Positions 17,000 to 25,159 of a DNA stretch of 35,912 bases are shown in pieces. Position 1 is the stretch's first letter. Each line of letters begins with the position of its first letter. The notes under the pieces were generated by a model. The model had not been told where the DNA came from. It was given only the letters and a program-made list of their open reading frames with translations, and ran no database searches. The translations under genes were made by a program, and so were the position numbers. Source of the stretch: Actinomycetota bacterium (GTDB taxonomy: Bacteria; Actinomycetota; Actinomycetes; Streptosporangiales; Streptosporangiaceae). Location of the stretch: the NCBI GenBank assembly GCA_027313705.1, contig DAHVDE010000018.1, positions 1-35,912 of the forward strand, in the 5' to 3' direction.

Positions 17000-18048
17000 T
17001 CGACTTCCGGTATCACCTGGTTTCCATAATGGCGGTGTTCCTGGCGCTCGCGGTCGGGATCGTGCTCGGCGCCGAGGCGCTGCCGCCCAAGGTGGCTAGC
17101 AAGCTGAACAGCGAGGCCCAGCGGGCGCTCAGGCAGAACGATCAGCTGAACGCAGAGATCAGCCAGCTCAAGTCCCAGGTCGCGACCGATAATCAGTTCG
17201 GCACGGCGGCCTCGGGCACCTTGCTCGCGCATCTGCTGCAAGGCGAGACGGTGGTCATGGTGACCGCGCCAGGCGCCGACTCGGGCACCGTGTCCGGCCT
17301 GACGAAGGCATTGCAGGAGGCCGGCGCGAAGCTGACAGGCACGATCAGCCTTGCGCCGCAGTTCTTCGACACCGACGCCGCGACCGAGTCCACGCTGGTC
17401 ACGACCGCCGGGCAACTCGCGCCTGCCGGGGTGAGCGCGCCTGCCGTCCCCGGCACGCAACTCGCCGGGCAGTACGCGGCCGCTAAGATCATCGCCAGCG
17501 CGATCATGACAGGCGACGGGATACCTACGCTCACCAGTCATCAGGTCAATGCGGTGCTGAACGGGTTCGGCGCCCAGGGGTTCCTTCAGGTCAGTGACCC
17601 GGCGGGTGCAGCCGCGCTTACCGGCCAGGCGACCCTTGCCGTGGTAGTGATCCCCGGCACCACGTCCGCGAACGCGAGCAGCCTGAGCGCGGAGAACCTC
17701 ACGCTGGTCGAACTGACCCACGCCCTCGGGCAGGCGGGCCAGGCGGCCCTGCTTGCCGGGTCACTGGCCGGATCCGGGCCTGGCAGCGCGATCAACGCGG
17801 TAACCAGCGGCGGAGCGGGCGTGACGGTCACTACCGTGGACAACGCTGACTCTCAGATCGGGCAGATCATCGTGGTCCAGGCGCTCAGGCAAGAGCTCGG
17901 ACCGCATCCAGGGCCGACCGCGTACGGCGTCGGGCCTGGCGTGGTGCCGAGTCCCGCGCCTACTTCGTCCCCGGCGCCTGGTACGTCGCCTAGCACCTCT
18001 CCCAGTCCATCGCGCAGTCCTTCGCATAGTCCGGCCGGAAAAAGGTAA
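16996..18048 (+). CDS. steB: SteB/MctB-type membrane protein (copper transporter family)
   Basis: A 350-residue protein of the family annotated as MctB (Rv1698) or SteB. The N-terminus MIDFRYHLVSIMAVFLALAV contains one transmembrane helix (about 6-27). A coiled coil (about 35-67) follows, then a large probably extracytoplasmic domain. The last 40 residues are a Pro/Ser/Thr tail (PSPAPTSSPAPG and similar), likely flexible and exposed. Known roles are copper resistance in Mycobacterium and partnering SteA in cell division in Corynebacterium. Which applies here is open; the neighbouring steA and envelope genes favour the second. The GTG start overlaps the steA stop (GTGA). Confidence 0.9.
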   Translation: MIDFRYHLVSIMAVFLALAVGIVLGAEALPPKVASKLNSEAQRALRQNDQLNAEISQLKSQVATDNQFGTAASGTLLAHLLQGETVVMVTAPGADSGTVSGLTKALQEAGAKLTGTISLAPQFFDTDAATESTLVTTAGQLAPAGVSAPAVPGTQLAGQYAAAKIIASAIMTGDGIPTLTSHQVNAVLNGFGAQGFLQVSDPAGAAALTGQATLAVVVIPGTTSANASSLSAENLTLVELTHALGQAGQAALLAGSLAGSGPGSAINAVTSGGAGVTVTTVDNADSQIGQIIVVQALRQELGPHPGPTAYGVGPGVVPSPAPTSSPAPGTSPSTSPSPSRSPSHSPAGKR

Positions 18049-18052
18049 AGAA

Positions 18053-18985
18053 GTGAAAAGTCGAGCCTTCGAGCGGTTCATGTTGGCCGGGGTCTACGCG
18101 CGGCTGGGGTTCGCCGCCTTGGCTGGCCGGCCGCCGGGGGGTGAGAAGACGTGGACGAGAACCAATCACCGCGGTGATCCCGTCACGCTGCTCGAAGGGC
18201 CCGCGGTGGCCGCCGCGGCGGTCGGGGCGACCCTCGTGCTGCCGGGGATGGAGTGCAGGGACAAGCTGGCGCTTGCCGTCGCGGGAGCGGGGGCGGGAGC
18301 CTTCGGCTGCTATGACGACCTGGCCGGCTCTGGCGACCGGCGCGGGCTGCGCGGTCACCTCGGGGCACTGGCCGGCGGCGAGGTGACCACGGGCGCGGTC
18401 AAGATCATCGGCATCGGGGCCGCCGGGCTGGCAGCCAGCCTGCTGCTTCGCCCGCGCGGTGGCGGGCTCGCAGGCCGGGCGGCCGACGTGGTCATCAATG
18501 CCGCGCTCGTGGCCGGGACCGCTAACCTGCTGAATCTCTTCGACCTGCGGCCGGGTCGCGCGATCAAGGCCGGCCTGGCCGGGGCGGTCGCGGTGGGTGC
18601 GGCCGGCGGCGCGGAAGGCCTGGCTGCCGTGGCCGCCCCGGCGGGCGCCGCGATCGCCTTGCTGCGAGAAGACCTCGGGGAGAAGGCGATGCTCGGCGAC
18701 GCGGGCGCCAACGCGCTCGGCGCGATGCTCGGCGCCGCCGCAGCCAGGTCGCTGCCTCGCCGGACGCGCCTTGCGGCGCTGGCCGGGATCGCCGGGCTGA
18801 CCCTGGCCAGCGAGAAGGTCAGCTTCACCAAGGTGATCGCCCGCACTCCGGCGCTCAACTGGGTGGACATGCTTGGCCGCAGGCCCGTACCTGACCAGGC
18901 GGTGCCGGCTAGCCAGGCCCCCCCTGAGGGTGGCACGCCACTTGACGACGGTCAGACTCGCGGCGCCAGCGCACCGGTCCGGTGA
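18053..18985 (+). CDS. PNPT-like membrane protein (MraY/WecA superfamily, divergent)
   Basis: A 310-residue, Ala/Gly-rich multi-pass membrane protein. It keeps three signature sites of polyprenyl-phosphate N-acetylhexosamine-1-phosphate transferases: an Asp-Asp pair in FGCYDDLAG, NLLNLFDLRPGRA (in place of the NxxNLxDGxDGL block) and MLGDAGANALGA (in place of MGDTGS). The His-rich loop near the C-terminus of MraY and WecA is absent. It could transfer a sugar phosphate to a lipid carrier or be an inactive relative. The start GTG at 18053 has AAAGG seven nt upstream and lies four nt after steB. It overlaps murJ by four bases, which suggests a lipid-linked envelope precursor step. Confidence 0.75.
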   Translation: MKSRAFERFMLAGVYARLGFAALAGRPPGGEKTWTRTNHRGDPVTLLEGPAVAAAAVGATLVLPGMECRDKLALAVAGAGAGAFGCYDDLAGSGDRRGLRGHLGALAGGEVTTGAVKIIGIGAAGLAASLLLRPRGGGLAGRAADVVINAALVAGTANLLNLFDLRPGRAIKAGLAGAVAVGAAGGAEGLAAVAAPAGAAIALLREDLGEKAMLGDAGANALGAMLGAAAARSLPRRTRLAALAGIAGLTLASEKVSFTKVIARTPALNWVDMLGRRPVPDQAVPASQAPPEGGTPLDDGQTRGASAPVR

Positions 18986-20718
18986 TCGGAGGAGGACCTT
19001 CTGCCCCGGCAGGGCAGGGCGGGCCGGCGGGGGAGGCGAAGACGGCTGCCGAGGCTGACGATGGCGCCCGCGCCGAGCCGGCGCCCGGCTGGCCTCCCGG
19101 CCGGTCACGCGGTTCTGGCATCGGCCGGGCGGCGCTGCTCATCGGCGGCTTCACGGTGCTCGCTCGCCTGCTCGGCTTTGTCAGGACGCTGGTCTTCGCG
19201 GGCACGGTCAAGACATCCTGCCTGAGCGCCGCGTACGTAACGGCCAACCAGGTGCCGAACGTGATCTACGACATCGTGCTCGGCGGCGCGCTCACCGCGA
19301 TCGTGGTGCCCGTGCTCGCAGGCCCGGCGGACCTGGCCATAGCAGGGACCGCGGGCGCGCGCGGCGAGGCGCGGGCGATTTCCTCCGCCCTGCTGACCTG
19401 GACCGTGGTGATCTTGACCCCGGTCAGCCTGGCGGTCGCCGTCGCGGCCGGGCCGGTGATCTCCGTGCTGATGCCCGCCAACCCCGGATCTGGCTGCGCG
19501 CGCGGGCAACTGGCGGCGATCGCTGGACGGATGCTCGTCGTCTTCGCGCCGCAGATCCTGCTGTACGGGGTCGCCGTGGTGCTTTACGGGATACTCCAGT
19601 CGCACCGCAGGTTCACCGCACCCGCGCTGGCGCCGGTCCTGTCGAGCATCGTGGTGATCGCCGCCTATGCGATCTTCGCTCCGCTCGGGGCTCCCTACAC
19701 CAGGCAGGTGACCGGGCTGCCGGCCATCGCCGAGTACACCTTGTCGGCGGGTACCACGCTCGGGGTTGCCGCGCTCGTGCTGACCGCCGTGTGGCCGGTG
19801 CGGCGGCTTCGGTTGCGGCTGCGGCCGACGCTCTCACTGCCCGCGGGCGTGGCGAAGCGGGCCAGGAGCCTGGCGGGGGCCGGGGTGGCCGCGCTGATCG
19901 CGCAGGATGCCTCGGTGCTGGTGGTGACCAGGCTGGCCAACGAGCACAGCGGCAGCGGCGGGTCGGCCGTGGCGCTCTACAGCTATGGCTGGCAGGCGTT
20001 CGTGTCCGTCTACGCGGTACTGGCGATCCCGGTCGCGATCAGCGCGTTCCCAGTGCTGGCGGCGAGGAAGGGTGCTGAGTTCGACGCCGCGGCGGCGTCG
20101 GCGACGCGCGCTACCGCGCTGGCTTCCTGGCTGGGCGCGGCGCTCCTGGCCGGGGTGGCAGTGCCGGTCGCGCGGGCATTTCCAGGGCTCGGGGCTCCGG
20201 CGGCCGGGCAGTTCGCGCTGGCGCTGGTCGCGTTCGCCCCTGGCCTGGTCGGCTACGGGCTGACCGCATGCCTGTCGCGGGTGCTGTTCGCCGACGGCAG
20301 GAACGTGCGCGCAGCAGTGGCCATGGTGGCTGGCTGGGTGGTCGTGATCGTGGCCGATGTGGTCGCGGTGCCGCTGGTTCCCGCCAGTTTCCTGGTTCCT
20401 TTGCTCGGACTCGCCAACACGGCAGGAATGATCGTGTCAGGGGCGGTACTGCTGGTCGCGGTCGGCCGGGTGCGCGGGACGGGCGCCCTGCGCGGAAGCT
20501 GGCGCGCGCTCGGTGCCGGACTGGCCGGTGCCGTGGCCGGCGCCGTGGCCGGGCTCGGGCTGAGCGCGGTCGTGCCGGTGACCGGTCATCTGCTCAACGC
20601 CGGGCTCGCGGTCGGTGTCGCCGGATGCGTGACGGTGATGTTCGGCGGCGTGGTGGCCATGCTCGACGGGGGAGACCTGCGGAACGTGCTGGCGCGGGTG
20701 CGGCGGGCGGCGTCGTGA
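18982..20718 (+). CDS. murJ: MurJ-type lipid II flippase
   Basis: A 578-residue integral membrane protein of the MOP superfamily. A 45-residue polar N-terminal tail leads to LIGGFTVLARLLGFVRTLVF and NQVPNVIYDIVLGGAL, both typical of MurJ/MviN. About 13-14 transmembrane helices follow. MurJ flips undecaprenyl-linked peptidoglycan precursor across the membrane. It lacks the large cytoplasmic pseudokinase region of mycobacterial MviN. The start GTG at 18982 overlaps the previous stop (GTGA). A GGAGGAGG run (18988-18995) lies just after the start, but no later in-frame start sits at a suitable distance. Actinobacteria often carry another murJ elsewhere, so this may be a paralog for a different polymer. 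Confidence 0.9.
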   Translation: MIGGGPSAPAGQGGPAGEAKTAAEADDGARAEPAPGWPPGRSRGSGIGRAALLIGGFTVLARLLGFVRTLVFAGTVKTSCLSAAYVTANQVPNVIYDIVLGGALTAIVVPVLAGPADLAIAGTAGARGEARAISSALLTWTVVILTPVSLAVAVAAGPVISVLMPANPGSGCARGQLAAIAGRMLVVFAPQILLYGVAVVLYGILQSHRRFTAPALAPVLSSIVVIAAYAIFAPLGAPYTRQVTGLPAIAEYTLSAGTTLGVAALVLTAVWPVRRLRLRLRPTLSLPAGVAKRARSLAGAGVAALIAQDASVLVVTRLANEHSGSGGSAVALYSYGWQAFVSVYAVLAIPVAISAFPVLAARKGAEFDAAAASATRATALASWLGAALLAGVAVPVARAFPGLGAPAAGQFALALVAFAPGLVGYGLTACLSRVLFADGRNVRAAVAMVAGWVVVIVADVVAVPLVPASFLVPLLGLANTAGMIVSGAVLLVAVGRVRGTGALRGSWRALGAGLAGAVAGAVAGLGLSAVVPVTGHLLNAGLAVGVAGCVTVMFGGVVAMLDGGDLRNVLARVRRAAS

Positions 20719-21836
20719 CCACGGTGCGGGTCGCCTACGTTCTCGGCACTACCGCTGGCGGCACCGGGCGGCATGTAGCCATGCTGGCGTCCGCGGTGCC
20801 CGGCGAGGCGCTCGTCGCCGGGCCGTCGGGCACCGCGTCGTTGTTCGCCCCTTCGGTGGCATTCGAACCGGTCGCGATCCGCGACCGGCCAAGGCTGGCC
20901 GGCGACGTGCTGACGGTGCTGAGGCTAGGTCGGCTGCTCCGGCGGTTCCGGCCAGGCGTCGTGCACGCGCACGGATTGCGGGCCGGCGCGCTGACCGCGC
21001 TCGCGCTGTCGTGGCGCGGGCGCGCCGCCCTGGTGGTGACGGTGCATAACGCTCCTCCGGCGGCCGGCGGGCTGGCGGCGGTGTACCGCGCGCTCGAGCG
21101 GATCGTGGCCTGGCGGGCCGACCTGGTTCTGTGCGTGTCAGGCGACCTGGCTGCGAGGATGCGGCGGCTGGGAGCGAGGGAGGTAGACCTGGCGCTGGTG
21201 CCCGCGCCTTCCGCTTGGTCCGAATCTCCGGCCGCGGTCGCGGTTTCCTGCGCCGCGCCGCTGGATGGCGACGGCCGGCCCGTCGTGCTCGGCGTCGGGC
21301 GGCTGGCTCCGCAGAAGCGGTTCGACGTGCTGCTCCGGGCGGCGGCGACCAGGCAGTGGCGGGCAAGGCAGCCGGCGCCTCTTGTGGTGATCGCCGGAGC
21401 GGGACCGCTGGCCGGCGACCTTGACAGGCTCGCCGCGGAACTCGGGGTCGATGCCAGGTTCCTCGGCGAGCGGGACGACGTGCCTGCCTTGCTGGCGGCA
21501 GCGGACGTCTTTGTCCTGCCCAGCCAGTGGGAAGGCCAGCCGCTGATCTTGCAGGAGGCGCTGCGTGCTGGCCGTCCCATCGTGGCTAGTGACGTCGGTG
21601 GCGTCAGGGACCTGACCGGTGACGCTGCCGCTGTCCTGGTCGCGCCTGGTGACCCGCTCGTGCTGAGCCTCGCCGTGCTTTCCGTGCTCGACGACGAGCG
21701 CCTGGCCAGCAGGCTCGCCGTAGCGGCGGCCGCCAGGGCAGGCAAGCTTCCGGCCGAGGCGGCGGCCGTGGCGAGCGTGATCGGGCACTATGACCGGCTG
21801 GCGCGGCTCAGGGCAGCGCGGACACGGCGCGCTTGA
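20715..21836 (+). CDS. Glycosyltransferase family 4 protein
   Basis: A 373-residue GT-B fold enzyme. The N-terminal domain begins RVAYVLGTTAGGTGRHV. The C-terminal domain has LGVGRLAPQKRFDVLL (start of the nucleotide-sugar domain) and the GT4 active-site stretch PSQWEGQPLILQEALRAGRP, with the Glu-x7-Glu spacing. It transfers a sugar from a nucleotide donor to a lipid or polymer, acting on the cytoplasmic face. Acceptor and donor are unknown. The GTG at 20715 overlaps the murJ stop (GTGA); the frame extends upstream through murJ but is a shadow there. It is the last gene of the long operon. Confidence 0.9.
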   Translation: MTTVRVAYVLGTTAGGTGRHVAMLASAVPGEALVAGPSGTASLFAPSVAFEPVAIRDRPRLAGDVLTVLRLGRLLRRFRPGVVHAHGLRAGALTALALSWRGRAALVVTVHNAPPAAGGLAAVYRALERIVAWRADLVLCVSGDLAARMRRLGAREVDLALVPAPSAWSESPAAVAVSCAAPLDGDGRPVVLGVGRLAPQKRFDVLLRAAATRQWRARQPAPLVVIAGAGPLAGDLDRLAAELGVDARFLGERDDVPALLAAADVFVLPSQWEGQPLILQEALRAGRPIVASDVGGVRDLTGDAAAVLVAPGDPLVLSLAVLSVLDDERLASRLAVAAAARAGKLPAEAAAVASVIGHYDRLARLRAARTRRA

Positions 21837-21960
21837 GTGCTGGCCGCGTAAACGCGGCAGGCTTCCCCGCCAAGGCCGGCCGGCCTTGGTCAAGGATGAC
21901 CGGCAGGCCGAGACCGAGTGCCTCGTTCAGCAGGCCGAGCGCGAGGGTGCCGCTGATGCC
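21808..21960 (-). pseudogene. Relic of a flavoprotein gene (C-terminal fragment)
   Basis: Read on the minus strand, 21957-21811 encodes ISGTLALGLLNEALGLGLPV followed by a stretch like ALAGKPAAFTRPALKRAV. This resembles the C-terminal end of actinobacterial flavoproteins (GISDTLALGLL, then ALGLGLPV). No upstream part of such a protein is present. The relic starts at the outer edge of the hairpin at 21960-21994, and its end overlaps the 3' end of the glycosyltransferase gene. It is probably a decayed remnant; the assignment rests on pattern memory. Confidence 0.4.
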
Positions 21961-21994
21961 GGCTGGCGGCACGCCGCCAAAGTGCCGCCAGCCG
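21960..21994. terminator. Terminator hairpin between convergent genes
   Basis: A 13-bp perfect stem (cggctggcggcac 21960-21972 with gtgccgccagccg 21982-21994) has a 9-nt loop and no T tract. It lies between the end of the murJ/glycosyltransferase operon and the end of the minus-strand secreted-protein gene, so it can stop transcription from both sides. Confidence 0.75.
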
Positions 21995-22007
21995 CTCGCC
22001 TGCCTGG

Positions 22008-22835
22008 CTAGGCCAGTTTCACCCAGGTGGTGCCGCCTTTGCAGTACCACAGGTGATGGCTGTGGTCCACGTAGAGGTCACCTGGTGAGCCTGAATGCGG
22101 GTGCGCCTTGTTCGCCGGCGTCAGCCTGACCTGCGCGCTCGAGCCCTGGAAGACGCCTCCCCTGCTGCCGCTGCCATGAACGCCGTAGCCGGTCTTGCTC
22201 GAGCCGGCCACCCCGGTGCCCGAGGAGCTGGTGCCCGACGCGCCGGTGCCAGACGTGCTAGTGCCTGTCACGCCGGTCTTCTTCGTGCTCGAGCCGCTGA
22301 CTCCGTTACCCGTCGAGCTCGAGCCAAGCACACCGGTACCTGACCCGCTCGAGCCCTGGACTCCGGTACCTGACCCGCTTGAGCCGGCCATGCCGCTAGC
22401 GCTGCCGTTGCCTGAGGCGAGCAGCGCAAGCCCGGTGGTGCTTGGCGAGCTCGAGCCGGTCACTCGCAGGCCAAGGCCGCCGCTGCCGCCGTTGACAATG
22501 GCGCCGACGCCCAGCGGGCCGCCCGGGCTGTCCACGACGAAACTCGTCGACGTGGAACTGAGGCCGCTGCCGTCGATGTGGAACAGCGGGTTCAGCGTGG
22601 TGCCCGCGTTGGTGACGCTCAGCGTCGTGGTGTTGTCTGCGTCGTTGCTCGCGCCGAGCACGAAGTTGCCTCCGGTGGCCGCTTCCGCTCTGCGCTGGTC
22701 GAGCATGGTCAAGCCGGCGAGAGACACGGCGGCGGCGACACCGCCGCGCCTGAGCATCGCCCGGCGGCTAGTGCGGGTTTGTGATGCCTGCCTGAGCAGG
22801 CCAGACGTACTCCCGTCTGCAACTGGTGAGTTCAT
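22008..22835 (-). CDS. Tat-exported protein with decapeptide beta-repeats
   Basis: A 275-residue exported protein. The signal carries a twin-arginine motif, SRRAML (Arg24 and Arg25), then a hydrophobic stretch and a likely cleavage at AEA, about residue 52. Residues about 140-220 contain seven or so ten-residue units of the form GTGVxGSSxS. Such Gly/Ser/Thr repeats with one regular hydrophobic residue suggest a beta-helix or beta-solenoid. The last 35 residues (SPGDLYVDHSHHLWYCKGG) form a compact aromatic and His-rich end, reminiscent of tail-spike-like or surface proteins. The ATG at 22835 is chosen because GGAGG (22848-22844) lies eight nt upstream. Function unknown; probably surface attached or secreted. 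Confidence 0.8.
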   Translation of the reverse strand: MNSPVADGSTSGLLRQASQTRTSRRAMLRRGGVAAAVSLAGLTMLDQRRAEAATGGNFVLGASNDADNTTTLSVTNAGTTLNPLFHIDGSGLSSTSTSFVVDSPGGPLGVGAIVNGGSGGLGLRVTGSSSPSTTGLALLASGNGSASGMAGSSGSGTGVQGSSGSGTGVLGSSSTGNGVSGSSTKKTGVTGTSTSGTGASGTSSSGTGVAGSSKTGYGVHGSGSRGGVFQGSSAQVRLTPANKAHPHSGSPGDLYVDHSHHLWYCKGGTTWVKLA

Positions 22836-22886
22836 CGGGCACACCTCCGAAATCGGCGCGGCGCCATGCGCATGGTGTCGGAATCA

Positions 22887-23735
22887 TCACCAAGAGTCAG
22901 GTTCGTAGTCAATAAGCCCGAGGTTATCGTTATGAATCTTTAGGGTTGGCCGGGGCGGGCACCGGTAACTGTCAGGGAATCGCCTGAGCAACTCGAAATG
23001 CATGTCGCGAACCACCGGCCAGACCTGAGCATGAATGTCGCCGCTCCACCGGCCGTCATCGAAGCTGCTGATCGGCGCCAGCGTGGTCTTGCCGCCTGTC
23101 GTGACGCCGATGACCGGCCGGGGTTCGCCGGTAATCGCCGCATGGCTGGTGGTGAGCAGGCCGGCGTCCAGGTCGCCGACAGGGAAGCCGCGCCGTTCAA
23201 GCTGGCCGACGAGCCTGGTCAGGGTCTCGTCCGGCTGCTCGGCGAGCGCGTCATAGCTGACCGTGATCAGTCGCTCGGGCGGCAGGTGCACTATCTGGGC
23301 GCACAGCGACGTCCAGAGCGCGGCGCTGTCGGCCCAGGTGTCGCCGCCCCAGGCGAACCGGTGCAGGCTCAATACGGTGCCCGCGTAATGCCTCAGCATG
23401 AGCACGAACAGCGCGTCAGGCGGGTCGCCGGCCAGTCGTGCCGCCACCTCCAGGTTCCACGGGGTGTGGTCGACGTACCAGTCGCAGCCCTGCTCGCGGG
23501 CGATCCGCTCGGCGAAGGTGCGCGCATGCTGAGCTACCTCGGCCAGGTAAGCATCGTGGTGGAAGCCGGGTATTCGCTCGATCACGGCCGGTACCACGGA
23601 ATGCACCACGTAGTAGCCGCCATATTCGGCCAGGTTGGTCACGCCGGTCGCGGAGCCGAGGTAATTGCCGATGACCGTGGTGCCTGACCGGGGAACGCCG
23701 AGCACGAAGAGCGCACGCGGATTGTTTCTCGCCAT
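22887..23735 (-). CDS. Sulfotransferase family protein
   Basis: A 282-residue protein with the 5'-phosphosulfate loop VLGVPRSGTTVIGNYLG (PRSGTT at 15-20) and a later LRHYAGTVLSLHRF stretch in the place of the 3'-phosphate-binding region. It probably moves a sulfuryl group from PAPS to a small molecule, lipid or glycan; the acceptor is unknown. The ATG at 23735 overlaps the Fic gene stop (TAATG), indicating coupled translation. An ATG 12 bases upstream is the alternative. Loss of either binding residue is not evident. Confidence 0.85.
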   Translation of the reverse strand: MARNNPRALFVLGVPRSGTTVIGNYLGSATGVTNLAEYGGYYVVHSVVPAVIERIPGFHHDAYLAEVAQHARTFAERIAREQGCDWYVDHTPWNLEVAARLAGDPPDALFVLMLRHYAGTVLSLHRFAWGGDTWADSAALWTSLCAQIVHLPPERLITVSYDALAEQPDETLTRLVGQLERRGFPVGDLDAGLLTTSHAAITGEPRPVIGVTTGGKTTLAPISSFDDGRWSGDIHAQVWPVVRDMHFELLRRFPDSYRCPPRPTLKIHNDNLGLIDYEPDSW

Positions 23736-25120
23736 TATCGATCCCATGCTTGCGCGAGCAGTCGCCTGGCCCAGAGCCCGGCGCGTACCGCCGCCGACTC
23801 GAGCACCAGCGGACAGGTGTCTGCGAGCGCCGCTTCGAACAGGGCGCCGCTGTGAGTTTCCCTGATCGCGACCGGGAGCAGGTCGCCAGGCAGTTCTGAG
23901 ATCAGCGCCACGAACTCAAGGCCGGCCTGGCGTGAGCCAGCCTGGATCGCCACCCGGATGCCGTGCTCGCCGGCCGACAGGTACGCCGGTTCCGGGCGCT
24001 CGGCGTCGAGTGCGGACCTGGTAAGCGCGACCTTGACCGCGCCGCGCGGCAGCGCGAGCGACTGGCGCAACTCAGCGGCCAGCGCGTCAAGCAGTCCGCT
24101 TGCGGCTTCGGCGCGCTCGTCGAGTTCACTCCTGGCGGCCGGGGGAGCCGCGGGCACCAGCGACTGCGGTGCCAGCAAACTGGCGGCCAGGTCGAGCGCC
24201 AGCATGGTGGCCGAGTTGAAGTAGTCCGCCAGCCGTTGCGGTTCCTGCCCCTGGGTAGCGGCAAGCAGGGCGGCGTAATAGCCGGGCCACTGGTCGGCGA
24301 ACACAAGCAGCGGTACCCCGTACGCCCTGATCAGGTACACCGAAGCGACGGTTCTGGCCAGCCGGCCGTTACCATCGGCGAAGGGGTGGATCGCGGTCAG
24401 CGCGTAGTGCGCATAGGCTGCCTGGATGACCGGGTGCGCGCCAGTGAACGCCGGCGAGCCGAGTTCGCCCGCCAGCCTGTCCATCTCCGCGGCGACCTGG
24501 CTGGCCGGGGCGAACGCGGCTAGTTCGCCGTCTGGCAGCCGCAAGTAGTTCGATACCGGCTTGTACTGCCGTCTGGGCAGGTCCACCTCGACGTTCTGGC
24601 CCTGGTCTGTGGTCACCGTGTAGCTGACCTGAGACTCGGTGATCATGTCCTGCAGCACCGCGATCAGGTTGATGTCGACCGGCCTGCCATCGGCAGCGAC
24701 CTCGCCGGCCAGGATCATCGCCCGGCGGTGACACTCGGCCACGAGGTCGATGGCGTCGTCGGCGGCATCCCGCGGCACGGCGATCGCCGTCCCGAGTACC
24801 ACGCTCACCGGCTCAGGGCTGGCGGGCAGCAGGTCATCGAGCGCCGCCGACTCAAGCACGGCCACCCGGATCAGCCGATCCTGCACTTCCGCGAAAGGGC
24901 CGGATTCCGAGACCCGGCTGTCAAGGGCGGTGTCGGTGTCGGTGTCGGTGGCACGCTGCCGCTCGCGGGCAAACGCGGCCAGGTACCTCGCCAGGCGCTG
25001 CCCGTCGACGTGCAGCAGGCACCAGTCGTTCGCGCTGGCAAACGGCTGGTAGCTGGCCTCAAGCGCAGCTAGTTCTGCGGCTGTCCTCGGCACGCCGGGG
25101 GCATCTGGCCGGGATTGCAT
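23735..25120 (-). CDS. Fic domain protein (probable AMPylase)
   Basis: A 461-residue protein with a complete Fic motif HPFADGNGR (245-253), including the catalytic His245 and the GNGR anion-binding loop. Most such proteins transfer AMP from ATP to Ser, Thr or Tyr of a target protein. The Fic core runs from about 125 to 320. The N-terminal 120 residues and the C-terminal helical region (about 330-461) are not recognised. No clear inhibitory S/TxxxEG/N motif was found by eye, and no small antitoxin gene lies next to it. A TDTDTDT run (near 58-65) comes from a short DNA repeat. It is followed directly by the sulfotransferase gene (TAATG). Confidence 0.88.
   Translation of the reverse strand: MQSRPDAPGVPRTAAELAALEASYQPFASANDWCLLHVDGQRLARYLAAFARERQRATDTDTDTALDSRVSESGPFAEVQDRLIRVAVLESAALDDLLPASPEPVSVVLGTAIAVPRDAADDAIDLVAECHRRAMILAGEVAADGRPVDINLIAVLQDMITESQVSYTVTTDQGQNVEVDLPRRQYKPVSNYLRLPDGELAAFAPASQVAAEMDRLAGELGSPAFTGAHPVIQAAYAHYALTAIHPFADGNGRLARTVASVYLIRAYGVPLLVFADQWPGYYAALLAATQGQEPQRLADYFNSATMLALDLAASLLAPQSLVPAAPPAARSELDERAEAASGLLDALAAELRQSLALPRGAVKVALTRSALDAERPEPAYLSAGEHGIRVAIQAGSRQAGLEFVALISELPGDLLPVAIRETHSGALFEAALADTCPLVLESAAVRAGLWARRLLAQAWDR
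24929..24946. repeat. Hexanucleotide repeat in the fic gene
   Basis: Three units of ggtgtc (24929-24946) followed by ggtg encode the Thr-Asp run of the Fic protein. Six-base units keep the frame if their number changes. Confidence 0.7.
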
Positions 25121-25159
25121 CAGGTCAGCATAGGGCGAACTGACGGCGAAAGTCCCAAA

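Noticed and set aside
20268-20714. Upstream extension of the glycosyltransferase frame
   Set aside because: It reads Arg/Gly-rich text inside murJ. The GTG at 20715 overlaps the murJ stop and directly begins the GT fold.
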